From assembly GCF_030362835.1 (NCBI RefSeq), contig NZ_JAUCGQ010000003.1, positions 62,001 to 126,000 on the forward strand: a stretch of 64,000 nt of DNA, in the 5' to 3' direction. Position 1 is the stretch's first letter. Each line of letters opens with the position of its first letter. This document shows positions 31,027 through 39,271 of the stretch, piece after piece. The translations under genes were made by a program, and so were the position numbers. The notes beneath the pieces are model-generated. The model saw only the letters and a program-made list of their open reading frames with translations. It did not search any database and was not told where the DNA came from. This stretch comes from Cellulomonas alba (GTDB taxonomy: Bacteria; Actinomycetota; Actinomycetes; Actinomycetales; Cellulomonadaceae).

Positions 31027-31845
31027 ATGACGAACCCCACCGACGAGCCGCTCGCCGAGGCCGGCTATCGCGACGTGCCGCACGCCGCGGGTGGCGCCGC
31101 GGGCCGGCGCTGGTGGGACGCCAACGCCGAGGAGTACCTCGCTGAGCACGGCGAGTTCCTCGGCCCGGCCGACTTCTGCTGGTGCCCCGAGGGGCTGCGT
31201 GAGCAGGACGCGCGCCTGCTGGGCGACGTCTCCGGCGCGCGCGTGCTCGAGATCGGCGCAGGCGCGGCGCAGTGCTCGCGGTGGCTCGTCGGCGAGGGCG
31301 TCGCGGCGGTGGCGACCGACGTGTCGGCCGGCATGCTGCGGGCCGCGCGCCGCTACGACGCCGCGACGGGGCTGCGGACGCCCGCGGTGCAGGCGGACGC
31401 GCGGGCCCTCCCGTTCGCGTCCGGCTCGTTCGACGTGGCATTCACCGCGTACGGCGCGCTGCCGTTCGTGCCGGACACCGCGCGTGTCCACCGGGAGGTC
31501 GCGCGCGTGCTGCGGCCCGGCGGCCGATGGGTGTTCGCGGTGACGCACCCCGTGCGATGGGCCTTCCCGGACGACCCGGGCGAGGGCGGCCTCGTCGTGA
31601 CGCGGTCGTACTTCGACCGTCGGCCGTACGTCGAGCTGGCGGCGTCCGGCGCGGTGCTCTACGCCGAGTACCACCGGACGCTGGGCGACGTCGTCGGCGA
31701 GCTCGCCTCCGCCGGGTTCGTGCTCGACCGGCTCGTCGAGCCCGAGTGGCCCGCGGGGCACGACCGCATCTGGGGCGGCTGGGGACCGGTGCGCGGGGCG
31801 CGCCTGCCGGGGACGGCGATCTTCGTCAGCCACCTCCCGGGCTGA
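31027..31845 (+). CDS. Class I SAM-dependent methyltransferase
   Basis: The 272-residue protein has a Rossmann-type SAM site: VLEIGAGAAQCSRWL (motif I, about residue 73-87), VATDVSAGMLRAARR (motif II), AVQADARALPF with SFDVAFTAYGALPFV (motif III/IV) and VARVLRPGGRWVFAV (motif V). It resembles the Methyltransf_11 group. No substrate clue is visible. The ATG is six bases from a GACAAT hexamer, consistent with a leaderless transcript, and is divergent from pfkA. It ends ten bases before the end of polA, with which it converges. Confidence 0.85.
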   Translation: MTNPTDEPLAEAGYRDVPHAAGGAAGRRWWDANAEEYLAEHGEFLGPADFCWCPEGLREQDARLLGDVSGARVLEIGAGAAQCSRWLVGEGVAAVATDVSAGMLRAARRYDAATGLRTPAVQADARALPFASGSFDVAFTAYGALPFVPDTARVHREVARVLRPGGRWVFAVTHPVRWAFPDDPGEGGLVVTRSYFDRRPYVELAASGAVLYAEYHRTLGDVVGELASAGFVLDRLVEPEWPAGHDRIWGGWGPVRGARLPGTAIFVSHLPG

Positions 31846-31855
31846 GTCATCCCGG

Positions 31856-34585
31856 TCAGTGCCCCGCGTCGTGCCAGCTGCCCCCGACGCCCACCGACAC
31901 GTCGAGCGGGACCGACAGCGGGCCGTCCGGCAGGCCGTCGCCCGCGTGGCCCATCTGCTCGCGCACGAGCTCCTCGACCTCGGTGCGCTCCCCCGCGGCG
32001 ACCTCGAGCACGAGCTCGTCGTGCACCTGGAGCAGCATCCGTGACGCGAGCCCTCGGCGGCGCAGCTCACGGTCGACGCCGAGCATCGCGAGCTTGATGA
32101 GGTCGGCCGCGCTGCCCTGGATCGGGGCGTTGAGCGCCATGCGCTCGGCCGCCTCGCGACGGATCCGGTTGTCGCTGACCAGGTCCGGCAGGTAGCGGCG
32201 CCGGCCCAGGATCGTCGCGGTGTAGCCCGTGGCGCGGGCCTGGTCGACGACGCCCGTCAGGTACTCGCGCACGCCGCCGAACCGCGAGAAGTAGTCCTGC
32301 ATCAGTGCCGACGCCTCGCCGACCTCGATCGAGAGCTGCTGGGACAGGCCGTAGGCCGAGAGCCCGTAGGCGAGGCCGTAGCTCATCGCCTTGATCTTCG
32401 ACCGCTGCGCGGCCGTGACCTCGTCTGTCGGGACGCCGAACACGCGCGAGCCCACGTAGCTGTGCAGGTCCTCGCCGGACCGGAACGCCTCGATGAGCCC
32501 CTCGTCACCCGACAGGTGCGCCATGATCCGCATCTCGATCTGCGAGTAGTCCGCCGTCAGCAGCGTCTCGTAGTCGGCGCCGACCACGAACGCGCGTCGG
32601 ATCTGCCGGCCTGCGTCGGTGCGCATCGGGATGTTCTGCAGGTTGGGGTCGGCGGACGACAGCCGGCCGGTCGCGGCGATGGTCTGCTGGAACGTGGTGT
32701 GGATGCGGCCGTCGGCGCCCACCGACCGGAGGAGTCCCTCGACGGTCTGGCGCAGCCGGATGGCGTCGCGGTGCGCGAGCAGGTGCTCGAGGAACGGGTG
32801 CTGCGTGCGCGCGAAGAGGTCGGTGAGCGCCGCCGCGTCCGTCGTGTAGCCCGTCTTGATGCGCTTGGTCTTCGGCATGCCGAGCTGGTCGAACAGCACC
32901 TCCTGGAGCTGCTTGGGCGAGCCGAGGTTCACCTCGCGGCCGATGACCGCGTAGGCCTCGGCCGCCGCGTCCTGCACCTGTGCGTCGAACGACTTCTCGA
33001 GGCCCGTGAGGTAGTCGACGTCGATCGCGATGCCGGCCTGCTCGAGCCGCGCCAGCACGTCGACGAGCGGCAGCTCGAGGTCGGACAGCAGCGCGGTCGC
33101 GCCGCGGTCGCCGAGCTCAGCCGTGAGAACGTCCGCCAGGTCCCGGACGGCCGAGGCACGCACCGCAGCCCGGCGGCCCTCGTCCGTCCTGTCGAGCTCG
33201 AGGTCGAAGGCGCCCTGCCCCTCGCCCTGCGCATCGCCCGCGCCGAGCTCGCGACGGAGGTAGCCGATCGCCAGGTCGCTCAGGTCGTACGCGCGCCGGT
33301 CGGGCTGGCACAGGTACGCGGCGAGCTCGGTGTCGAACGTGACGCCGTCGAGCGGCAGACCGCGGCCGTGCAGCGCGTGCCAGGCCTCCTTCGACGCGTG
33401 CACCACCTTCGGCGCCGCGGCGTCCGCGAGCCAGTCGGCCAGCGCCCGCTCGTCGGCCGGCGCGATCTCGGCGAGGTCGAACACGGCGGCCTGACCCGCG
33501 GCGTCGGCGATCGCGACACCCCACGCGTCGCCGGCGGCCGGTCGGCCCGCGCCACGCACGTCGAGCCCGAGCAGGCCGGTGGACCGCCCGGCCAGCCACG
33601 CGCCCAGCTCGCCCTCCGCGAGCACCGCGAGCTCGAGCGCCGAGGCGGCGACCGCGGCGGACGACTCCTCGCCCTCGTCGGGCAGCATCGCGAACAGACG
33701 GTCGCGCAGCGTCCGGAACTCGAGCTCGTCGAGCAGCGTGTGCAGCTCCTGCCGGTCCCACGGCCGCGCCGCCAGGTCCTCGGGGCCCAGGGGGAGGTCC
33801 AGATCGGCGACGAGCGCGTTCAGCCGGCGGTTGAGCTGGACCTGCTCGAGGTTCTCGCGCAGCGCCTCCCCCGCCTTGCCGGGAACGTCGCCGGCGTGCG
33901 CGACGACGCCGTCGAGCCCGTCGTACTGACCGATCCACTTCGCCGCCGTCTTCGGGCCGACGCCCGGGATGCCCGGGAGGTTGTCGCTCGTCTCGCCGAC
34001 GAGCGCCGCCAGGTCGGGGTAGCGCTCGGGCCGCACGCCGTACTTCGCCTCGACGGCGTCCGGCGTCATGCGTGCGAGCTCCGAGACGCCCTTGACCGGG
34101 TAGAGCACCGTGACGTCGTCGTTGACGAGCTGGAACGCGTCGCGGTCGCCGGTGCAGATCAGCACCTGCATGCCCTGCGCGCGCGCCTGCGCGGCGAGCG
34201 TGGCGAGGATGTCGTCCGCCTCGAAGTGCGGCTTCTCGATCGCCGGGATGTGGAGCGTCTCGAGCAGCTGCTTGATGATCGGGACCTGGCCGCGGAAAGG
34301 CTCGGGCGTCACGTCGCGCGTGCCCTTGTACGCCTCGTACTGCTCGGTGCGGAACGTCGTGCGACCGACGTCGAACGCGACCGCGACGTGCGTCGGCGCC
34401 TCGTCGCGCAGCAGGTTGGCGAGCATCGACGTGAAGCCGAAGACCGCGTTGGTGGGCTGGCCCGTGGACGTCGCGAACTTGTCGACCGGGAGCGCGAAGA
34501 ACGCGCGGTACGCCATCGAGTGGCCGTCGATCAGGAGGAGTCGGGGCGTGTCGGACGGCAAGTCTGTGGGGGCTGCGACGCTCAC
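31856..34585 (-). CDS. polA: DNA polymerase I
   Basis: Fills excision-repair gaps and removes primers. The 909-residue protein has an N-terminal 5'-3' exonuclease (LLIDGHSMAYRAFFALP; FDVGRTTFRTEQYEAYKG; GDRDAFQLV), a degenerate proofreading domain and a C-terminal polymerase (motif A DYSQIEMRIMAHLSGDE, motif B RSKIKAMSYGLAYG, motif C VHDELVLEV). In the middle domain the Exo I motif DxE is LDVRG and the Exo II motif is HASKEAWHAL, without the acidic residues, so proofreading should be absent, as in Taq polymerase. The GTG start is leaderless (TAGGTT six bases upstream), 18 bases from the divergent thioesterase start. Confidence 0.97.
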   Translation of the reverse strand: MSVAAPTDLPSDTPRLLLIDGHSMAYRAFFALPVDKFATSTGQPTNAVFGFTSMLANLLRDEAPTHVAVAFDVGRTTFRTEQYEAYKGTRDVTPEPFRGQVPIIKQLLETLHIPAIEKPHFEADDILATLAAQARAQGMQVLICTGDRDAFQLVNDDVTVLYPVKGVSELARMTPDAVEAKYGVRPERYPDLAALVGETSDNLPGIPGVGPKTAAKWIGQYDGLDGVVAHAGDVPGKAGEALRENLEQVQLNRRLNALVADLDLPLGPEDLAARPWDRQELHTLLDELEFRTLRDRLFAMLPDEGEESSAAVAASALELAVLAEGELGAWLAGRSTGLLGLDVRGAGRPAAGDAWGVAIADAAGQAAVFDLAEIAPADERALADWLADAAAPKVVHASKEAWHALHGRGLPLDGVTFDTELAAYLCQPDRRAYDLSDLAIGYLRRELGAGDAQGEGQGAFDLELDRTDEGRRAAVRASAVRDLADVLTAELGDRGATALLSDLELPLVDVLARLEQAGIAIDVDYLTGLEKSFDAQVQDAAAEAYAVIGREVNLGSPKQLQEVLFDQLGMPKTKRIKTGYTTDAAALTDLFARTQHPFLEHLLAHRDAIRLRQTVEGLLRSVGADGRIHTTFQQTIAATGRLSSADPNLQNIPMRTDAGRQIRRAFVVGADYETLLTADYSQIEMRIMAHLSGDEGLIEAFRSGEDLHSYVGSRVFGVPTDEVTAAQRSKIKAMSYGLAYGLSAYGLSQQLSIEVGEASALMQDYFSRFGGVREYLTGVVDQARATGYTATILGRRRYLPDLVSDNRIRREAAERMALNAPIQGSAADLIKLAMLGVDRELRRRGLASRMLLQVHDELVLEVAAGERTEVEELVREQMGHAGDGLPDGPLSVPLDVSVGVGGSWHDAGH

Positions 34586-34591
34586 GGTGAC

Positions 34592-34597
34592 AACCTA
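34592..34597 (-). promoter_or_regulatory. -10 element for polA, leaderless
   Basis: TAGGTT on the minus strand, six bases before the polA GTG, lies wholly in the 18-base gap shared with the divergent thioesterase gene. Confidence 0.5.
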
Positions 34598-34603
34598 GCT
34601 GCC

Positions 34604-35011
34604 ATGTCCGACACGACCCCCGCCGCGTCCGCGCCCTCGATCGAGGGCACCCTGCTCGAGCGCATGGGCATCGAGCTCGTCGAGGTGTCCGCGCGGCGCG
34701 CGGTCGCCACCATGCCCGTCGAGGGCAACACGCAGCCGTACGGGCTCCTGCACGGCGGCGCGTCCGCGGTGCTGGCCGAGACGCTCGGCTCGTACGCCGC
34801 GACCGTGCACGCCGGACCGGGGCGCGCGGCTGTCGGCATCGAGCTCAACGCGACCCACCACCGGTCGACGCGCTCGGGCGTGGTGACGGGCACCGCCGAG
34901 GCGGTGCACCTCGGCTCGAGCCTCGCGAGCTACCAGGTGGTCGTCGAGGACGCCGACGGCCGCCGGCTCTGCACCGCGCGGTTGACCTGCATGCTGATCG
35001 ACGCGCGCTGA
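34604..35011 (+). CDS. PaaI-family hotdog thioesterase
   Basis: A 135-residue hotdog-fold thioesterase, similar to PaaI/EntH-type enzymes that hydrolyse aryl- or acyl-CoA esters. The catalytic block NTQPYGLLHGGASAVLAE, with the HGG motif and the following acidic residue, is at about residues 42-60; VGIELNATHHRSTRSG and CTARLTCMLI are the remaining conserved strands. Start chosen at the ATG 34604; a weak CAACCT hexamer lies seven bases upstream. Its last 82 bases overlap the 3' end of the convergent GNAT gene. Confidence 0.9.
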   Translation: MSDTTPAASAPSIEGTLLERMGIELVEVSARRAVATMPVEGNTQPYGLLHGGASAVLAETLGSYAATVHAGPGRAAVGIELNATHHRSTRSGVVTGTAEAVHLGSSLASYQVVVEDADGRRLCTARLTCMLIDAR

Positions 35012-35625
35012 TCGGCACCCGCCGGCACCTCGTCGTGCCGGACGCGGCCCTCGCGAGCCTGCCGGCGGCGCGCGATGAGGTCCTCGAGGCCGCGGGGCGC
35101 GCTGCGCCGTCCCTGGGCCGCCGCCGCCGCGTGCTCGTGCGCGAGCCGGCGCTGGAGCGCCGCGGTCGTCACGACGCGGTGCGACGCCGCGGGTGCGAAG
35201 CCGAGCCGGGCGAGGAACCGGTGCATGCCGCGTGCGCCGGGGATCGGCGCCGCGTACAGCTCGGTGGCGCCGGCCTCCTCGGCCGCCGCGACCGCGCCGC
35301 CGAGCAGCGCGTGGCCGAGGCCCCGGCGTCGCGCGCCGGCCCGCACGTAGACGGCCTCGATGCCGAGGCTGGTCACGTCGAGGAACAGCCCCGGCTCGAC
35401 CACGCGGGCGAGCAGGAAGCCCGCCGGCTCGTCGTCCAGCTGGCCGATCAGGACGCGGCCCGTCGGAAGGCCGACCAGGACGCCGATCTGGTCGCGCAGG
35501 CGGTCCGTCGCGTCCGTGCAGAGCTGGGAGCCGACCGCGGCCTCGCCGCGCGCCTCCAGGCACAGGTCGACGAGGTCGTCGAGATCATCGGGTCGGGCAG
35601 GACGAACGAGCACACCAGGGCGCAC
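34930..35625 (-). CDS. GNAT-family N-acetyltransferase
   Basis: The start is the GTG at 35625, with GGAGG eight bases upstream; earlier codons are not needed for the domain. From it the protein has 231 residues. The GNAT fold is clear: VLVRPARPDDLDDLVDLCL (first strand and helix), [20 protein letters not shown] (motif A acetyl-CoA loop, R-R-x-G-L-G) and MHRFLARLGFAPAA (motif B). The C-terminal 40 residues, rich in Arg and Ser, are read from bases antisense to the thioesterase gene, so the coding overlap is 82 bases. Substrate unknown. The 158 bases upstream to the nucleotidyltransferase stop hold nothing obvious. Confidence 0.82.
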   Translation of the reverse strand: MRPGVLVRPARPDDLDDLVDLCLEARGEAAVGSQLCTDATDRLRDQIGVLVGLPTGRVLIGQLDDEPAGFLLARVVEPGLFLDVTSLGIEAVYVRAGARRRGLGHALLGGAVAAAEEAGATELYAAPIPGARGMHRFLARLGFAPAASHRVVTTAALQRRLAHEHAAAAAQGRRSAPRGLEDLIARRRQAREGRVRHDEVPAGADQRASISMQVNRAVQSRRPSASSTTTW

Positions 35626-35783
35626 GGCGAGAACCTCCGGACGGGACGAGGGGATCCGGTCGGGGTGACGCCGATCGCTGCCCACGACGACGCCGACCCC
35701 GATCATGGCCCAGCCGCTGGGAGTCAACACACCCCCTGTCTGGTGTCACGGCCCCTCGCGCTGAGGGACGGTGCGCGACCGCC

Positions 35784-36488
35784 TCAGGCCTGGGCGCCGA
35801 CGTCCCCGCCGGCCGCGACCCGTTCGCCCGAACCGTCCCGGTCCGCGATGCCGAGCTCGTCGGCCAGGTAGAGGAACGCCCTCGCGTACGGGTTCGCGCC
35901 GACCTCGTCGCGCACGCGCGGCCAGTCCAGCTGCTCGCGGACGGCCCGGACGATGCCGAGCAGCCGGCTGAAGTCGCACGCGTGCTCGCCCAGCACGCGC
36001 AGCTTGGCCGAGACGATCGCCGTCGCGTCGAGCACCGGCATCCGGACGGCGAGCACCTCGATCTCGTCGGTCGACGCGAGCAGCTCACGCGTCACGGGCT
36101 CGCCGACCATGCGGAACAGGACGTCGACGAGCGCGCCCTGGTGGTACGCCTTGAAGAGCCAGTTCTCGGGCGGGTCGTGCAGCTCGAGGCCGGCCGCGGT
36201 GATCGCCTCCTGCGCACGCGCCACGTCCTCCTCGAGGATCGCGAAGTCGACGTCGTGGCTCGGCTCCGAGGCGCCGCGCGCCCATGCCGCGTAGCCGCCC
36301 ACCAGCGCGAACGGGAGCCCGGCGTCGGTGAGCGCGACGGCGACCAGGCGCAGCGCGTCGTGCAGCGCCGCCCGCTCGTCGTGACGCGCCGACCGCTCGG
36401 CAGCCCCACGGGGCGCGGCGCCCAGCGAGGACGCCACAGGCTCCGGGTCGGCGGCCGCGGGCGTCGACGGTGCTGCGTCGCTGGTCAT
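35784..36488 (-). CDS. Nucleotidyltransferase-fold protein
   Basis: The 234-residue protein has the DNA polymerase beta-like nucleotidyltransferase core: FALVGGYAAWARG followed by HDVDFAIL gives the GG/GS helix and the metal-binding DxD pair. Helical residues, such as VSAKLRVLGEHACDF, and an acidic C-terminal helical section follow. Relatives include AbiEii-type toxins, aminoglycoside or lincosamide nucleotidyltransferases and uncharacterised proteins; nothing here decides between them. There is no adjacent antitoxin (AbiEi) gene, which argues against a toxin pair. Its ATG lies opposite another ATG on the plus strand (36487). Confidence 0.75.
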   Translation of the reverse strand: MTSDAAPSTPAAADPEPVASSLGAAPRGAAERSARHDERAALHDALRLVAVALTDAGLPFALVGGYAAWARGASEPSHDVDFAILEEDVARAQEAITAAGLELHDPPENWLFKAYHQGALVDVLFRMVGEPVTRELLASTDEIEVLAVRMPVLDATAIVSAKLRVLGEHACDFSRLLGIVRAVREQLDWPRVRDEVGANPYARAFLYLADELGIADRDGSGERVAAGGDVGAQA

Positions 36489-36546
36489 GCCGACGATCGT
36501 GCACCCCGGCGCGCGGACCCGCAGGGCGGACGGCAGGATCGCAAGG

Positions 36547-37311
36547 GTGCGGATCGCGACGTTCAACATCCTCCACGGCCGCTCGCTGCGAGACGGCCGG
36601 GTCGACCTCGACCGGTACGCCGAGGCCGTCCGCGGGCTCGACGCCGACGTGCTCGCGCTCCAGGAGGTCGACCGCGACCAGCAACGGTCGCACGGCGCCG
36701 ACCTGACCGAGATCGCCGCCGAGGCGATGGGCGCCACCGACCACCGGTTCGCCGCGACGCTCCGCGGGCACCCCGGCCTGTGGACCGCGGTGAGCGACCA
36801 CTCGCAGCCCGCGTCGGCCACCTACGGCATCGCTCTGCTGTCGCGCTACCCCGTGCGCGAATGGAGCGTCCTGACGCTCTCGATGCGCAACCGGCTGACG
36901 CCCGTGCGCTGGACCGGCAAGCGCTGGTGGTCGCTCGCCCGCGACGAGCCGCGCGCGGCGCTGGTCGCCGAGATCGACGCGCCGGGCGGTCCGACGACCG
37001 TCGTCGGCACGCACCTCACGGTGATCCCCGGCTGGGTCCAGCGGCAGCTCGTCGACCTGCACGGACGGGTGTCGTCGCGCCCGCGACCGCTCGTGCTGAT
37101 GGGCGACCTGAACCTGGTCGGCGCCGAGCCGGCGCGGTTGACGGGCATGCGGCCGCTCGTCACGACCCCGACGTTTCCCGTCGAGCACCCGCGGCGCCAG
37201 ATCGACCACGTGCTGGTCGAGGGGAACCTGCATGCGATCGGGCCCGGCCGCGCGGTCGACACGGGGATCTCGGACCACCGCGCGCTCGTCGTCGACGTCG
37301 AGCACACGTGA
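36547..37311 (+). CDS. Endonuclease/exonuclease/phosphatase family protein
   Basis: The 254-residue protein starts at a GTG from which the sequence opens VRIATFNILHGRSLRDGR, the canonical EEP N terminus. Catalytic features are in order: Asn and His of FNILHG, Glu in LALQEVDR, His in VGTHLTVIPG, Asp and Asn in LMGDLNLVG, and the Asp-His pair in ISDHRALVVD. It is a magnesium-dependent phosphodiesterase of the DNase I-like fold; no substrate is evident. An upstream ATG (36487) would add 20 residues (PTIVHPGARTRRADG...) but overlaps the divergent start. No signal peptide. Confidence 0.85.
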   Translation: MRIATFNILHGRSLRDGRVDLDRYAEAVRGLDADVLALQEVDRDQQRSHGADLTEIAAEAMGATDHRFAATLRGHPGLWTAVSDHSQPASATYGIALLSRYPVREWSVLTLSMRNRLTPVRWTGKRWWSLARDEPRAALVAEIDAPGGPTTVVGTHLTVIPGWVQRQLVDLHGRVSSRPRPLVLMGDLNLVGAEPARLTGMRPLVTTPTFPVEHPRRQIDHVLVEGNLHAIGPGRAVDTGISDHRALVVDVEHT

Positions 37312-37345
37312 CGGCGGCTGCGCGGCCGTCAGGCGGGGCGGTGCG

Positions 37346-38017
37346 TCAGGAGCCGCCGCCGACCTGCTCGATGACCGCGTCGGCGACCTCACGCATCGTG
37401 AGGCGACGGTCCATCGACGTCTTCTGGATCCACCGGAACGACTCGGGCTCGGTCAGACCCATCTTCGTCATGAGCAGGCCCTTGGCGCGGTCCACGCGCT
37501 TGCGCGTCTCGAACCGCTCGGCGAGGTCCGCGACCTCGGACTCGAGCGCCGAGATCTGCGCGTACCGCGAGATCGCGATCTCGACGGCAGGAAGCAGGTC
37601 GGCGGGGCTGAACGGCTTGACCACGTAGGCCATCGCGCCCGCGTCGCGCGCGCGCTCGACGAGCTCCGTCTGGCTGAACGCCGTGAGGAGGACGACCGGC
37701 GCGAGGTGCGCCTTGCCGATCCGCTCCGCCGCCGAGATGCCGTCGAGCACCGGCATCTTGACGTCCATCACGACGACGTCGGGCTTGAGCTCGGTGGCGA
37801 GCGCGACCGCCTGCTCGCCGTCGGCGGCCTCGCCGACGACGTCGAACCCGGCGTCCCGCAGCGTCTCGACGACGTCCATGCGGATGAGGGCCTCGTCCTC
37901 GACGACGACCGCACGACGAGCGGGCCGCGCGGGCCTCGGCTCCTCGGCCGCGGGCGCCTCGGTGGGCAGCTCGAGCGGGGTCGACTCGTCGGGGGCGCTT
38001 GCGTCGTCCGTCGTCAC
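37346..38017 (-). CDS. pdtaR: ANTAR-domain response regulator (PdtaR-like)
   Basis: The 223-residue protein has an N-terminal receiver (RRAVVVEDEALIRMDVVE; phospho-acceptor Asp in VVVMDVKMPVLDG; Lys in AYVVKPF) and a C-terminal ANTAR RNA-binding domain (FETRKRVDRAKGLLMTKMG; SFRWIQKTSMDRR). PdtaR-type regulators act by antitermination at dual hairpins after phosphorylation by a soluble histidine kinase. The first 35 residues are a low-complexity acidic extension. The same gene lies near polA and a tRNA in mycobacteria, so synteny supports the name. A TACGCT hexamer seven bases before the GTG suggests a leaderless mRNA. Confidence 0.92.
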   Translation of the reverse strand: MTTDDASAPDESTPLELPTEAPAAEEPRPARPARRAVVVEDEALIRMDVVETLRDAGFDVVGEAADGEQAVALATELKPDVVVMDVKMPVLDGISAAERIGKAHLAPVVLLTAFSQTELVERARDAGAMAYVVKPFSPADLLPAVEIAISRYAQISALESEVADLAERFETRKRVDRAKGLLMTKMGLTEPESFRWIQKTSMDRRLTMREVADAVIEQVGGGS

Positions 38018-38024
38018 GCTGCAC

Positions 38025-38030
38025 AGCGTA
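38025..38030 (-). promoter_or_regulatory. -10 element for pdtaR, leaderless
   Basis: TACGCT on the minus strand, seven bases before the pdtaR GTG. Confidence 0.5.
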
Positions 38031-38082
38031 ACGGCCCCGGAGCCCCTGCTGACGGCCTGGAACGCAGGTCGGGCGCAGCACG

Positions 38083-39006
38083 TCAGACGCGGACGACGAC
38101 CTTGCCCCGCGGATGGCCCGTCTCGCTCAGCCGGTGCGCCTCACGGGCGTCGGCGAGGTCGAGCACGGCGGCGACGTCGACCGCCACCTGGCCGGCGTCG
38201 ATCATGCGCGCGAGCTCGGTCAGGTCGTCCGAGTCGGGCCGCACCCACACGTACTGGCCGCCCAGCTCGTCACGCGCCTTCGCGTCCAGGATCGACGCGA
38301 TCGTGCCGCCGGGCGCGAGCAGCCGGGGCGCGTCCGCGACGGCGTTCGCGCCGCCGTAGTGGAGGATCACGTCGACGCCGTCGGGCGCGAGCGCGCGCAC
38401 CCGCTCGACCTCGCCCTCGCCGTACTCGACGGGCTCCACGCCGCGACTCCGCAAGTACTCGTGGTTCGTGGCCGACGCCGTGCCGATGACGCGCGCGCCA
38501 GCCGCCCGCGCGATCTGCACGGCGAACCCGCCGACACCGCCGGACGCGGCGTGCACCAGCACCGTCTGGCCCTCGCGCACCGCCGCGCGGCGCACCGTCT
38601 GGAGCGCGGTCAGCCCGGCGAGCGGCACGGCCGCGGCCTCCTCGAACGAGAGCGACGCGGGCTTGCGAGCCAGCGTGCGCACCGGCGCGGCCACGAGCTC
38701 GGCGAACGTCCCGCCGTGCAGCCAGTCCTTGCGGACGTAACCGAACACCTCGTCGCCGGGTGCGAGCTCGGGGGTGTCGAGGCCGGGCCGCTCGACGACG
38801 CCCGCCACGTCCCAGCCCGGGACGACCGGGAACTCGACGTCCATGATCCGGTCGAGATGGCCCTGCCGGGCCTTCCAGTCGACCGGGTTGACGGAGGCGG
38901 CCCGCACCCGCACGAGCACCGTGTCGGGTCCGACCTTGGGGTCGGGCTGCTCGGTCAGCTCGAGGACGTCGACGTCGCCGTAGCGGGAGTACGTGATGGC
39001 TCGCAT
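38083..39006 (-). CDS. NADP-dependent oxidoreductase (zinc-free MDR, quinone oxidoreductase-like)
   Basis: A 307-residue medium-chain reductase. The N-terminal GroES-like domain (RVRAASVNPVDWKARQGH) and the Rossmann domain (VLVHAASGGVGGFAVQIARA) are both clear; the AASGGVG glycine loop followed by a basic region suits NADPH. Zinc-ligand cysteines are absent, as in QOR-type enzymes, which reduce quinones or enones. The substrate is unknown. It is transcribed away from the tRNA and lies upstream of pdtaR without obvious coupling. Confidence 0.88.
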   Translation of the reverse strand: MRAITYSRYGDVDVLELTEQPDPKVGPDTVLVRVRAASVNPVDWKARQGHLDRIMDVEFPVVPGWDVAGVVERPGLDTPELAPGDEVFGYVRKDWLHGGTFAELVAAPVRTLARKPASLSFEEAAAVPLAGLTALQTVRRAAVREGQTVLVHAASGGVGGFAVQIARAAGARVIGTASATNHEYLRSRGVEPVEYGEGEVERVRALAPDGVDVILHYGGANAVADAPRLLAPGGTIASILDAKARDELGGQYVWVRPDSDDLTELARMIDAGQVAVDVAAVLDLADAREAHRLSETGHPRGKVVVRV

Positions 39007-39080
39007 GGCCAGCAGGTTCGCACCGCTGGCGGCGTCGCGCGCGGCGGCGAGACGTCAGCAGCCCCGTCGGGAGCGCCCAC

Positions 39081-39086
39081 TATCCT
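39081..39086 (+). promoter_or_regulatory. -10 element of the tRNA promoter
   Basis: TATCCT is the best A/T-rich hexamer in the region and ends ten bases before the 5' end of the tRNA, placing the start of transcription within a few bases of the tRNA. No clear -35 is visible at 16-18 bases. Confidence 0.55.
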
Positions 39087-39095
39087 GGGGCCCTG

Positions 39096-39169
39096 GCCCC
39101 GATAGCCCAACCGGCAGAGGCGTTCGGCTCAAACCCGATCCAGTGTGGGTTCGAATCCCACTCGGGGCA
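39096..39169 (+). tRNA. tRNA with anticodon CAA (Leu), short variable loop
   Basis: A 74-base cloverleaf. The acceptor stem is GCCCCGA / TCGGGGC, with discriminator A; D arm GCC/GGC; anticodon stem TTCGG / CCGAT with one T-T mismatch, loop CTCAAAC so the anticodon is CAA; T arm GTGGG-TTCGAAT-CCCAC is perfect. CAA reads the leucine codon UUG. The variable loop is only 5 bases (CCAGT), whereas bacterial tRNA-Leu is class II with a long variable arm, so it is structurally class I. The CCA end is not encoded. It follows a TATCCT hexamer. Annotation as tRNA-Leu rests on the anticodon. Confidence 0.9.
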
Positions 39170-39271
39170 CCCCTCCGGACCGCTCCAGCCACGGGCGGCT
39201 CCCGGGCAGACGCGCGGGACGCACGAGTGCGTGCGTACCGTGGGACCTGCGCCACCGAGGGGAAGCTCGAC

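Noticed and set aside
35784..36488. AbiE-type toxin-antitoxin pair
   Set aside because: The nucleotidyltransferase stands alone; the next gene is an unrelated phosphodiesterase on the other strand.
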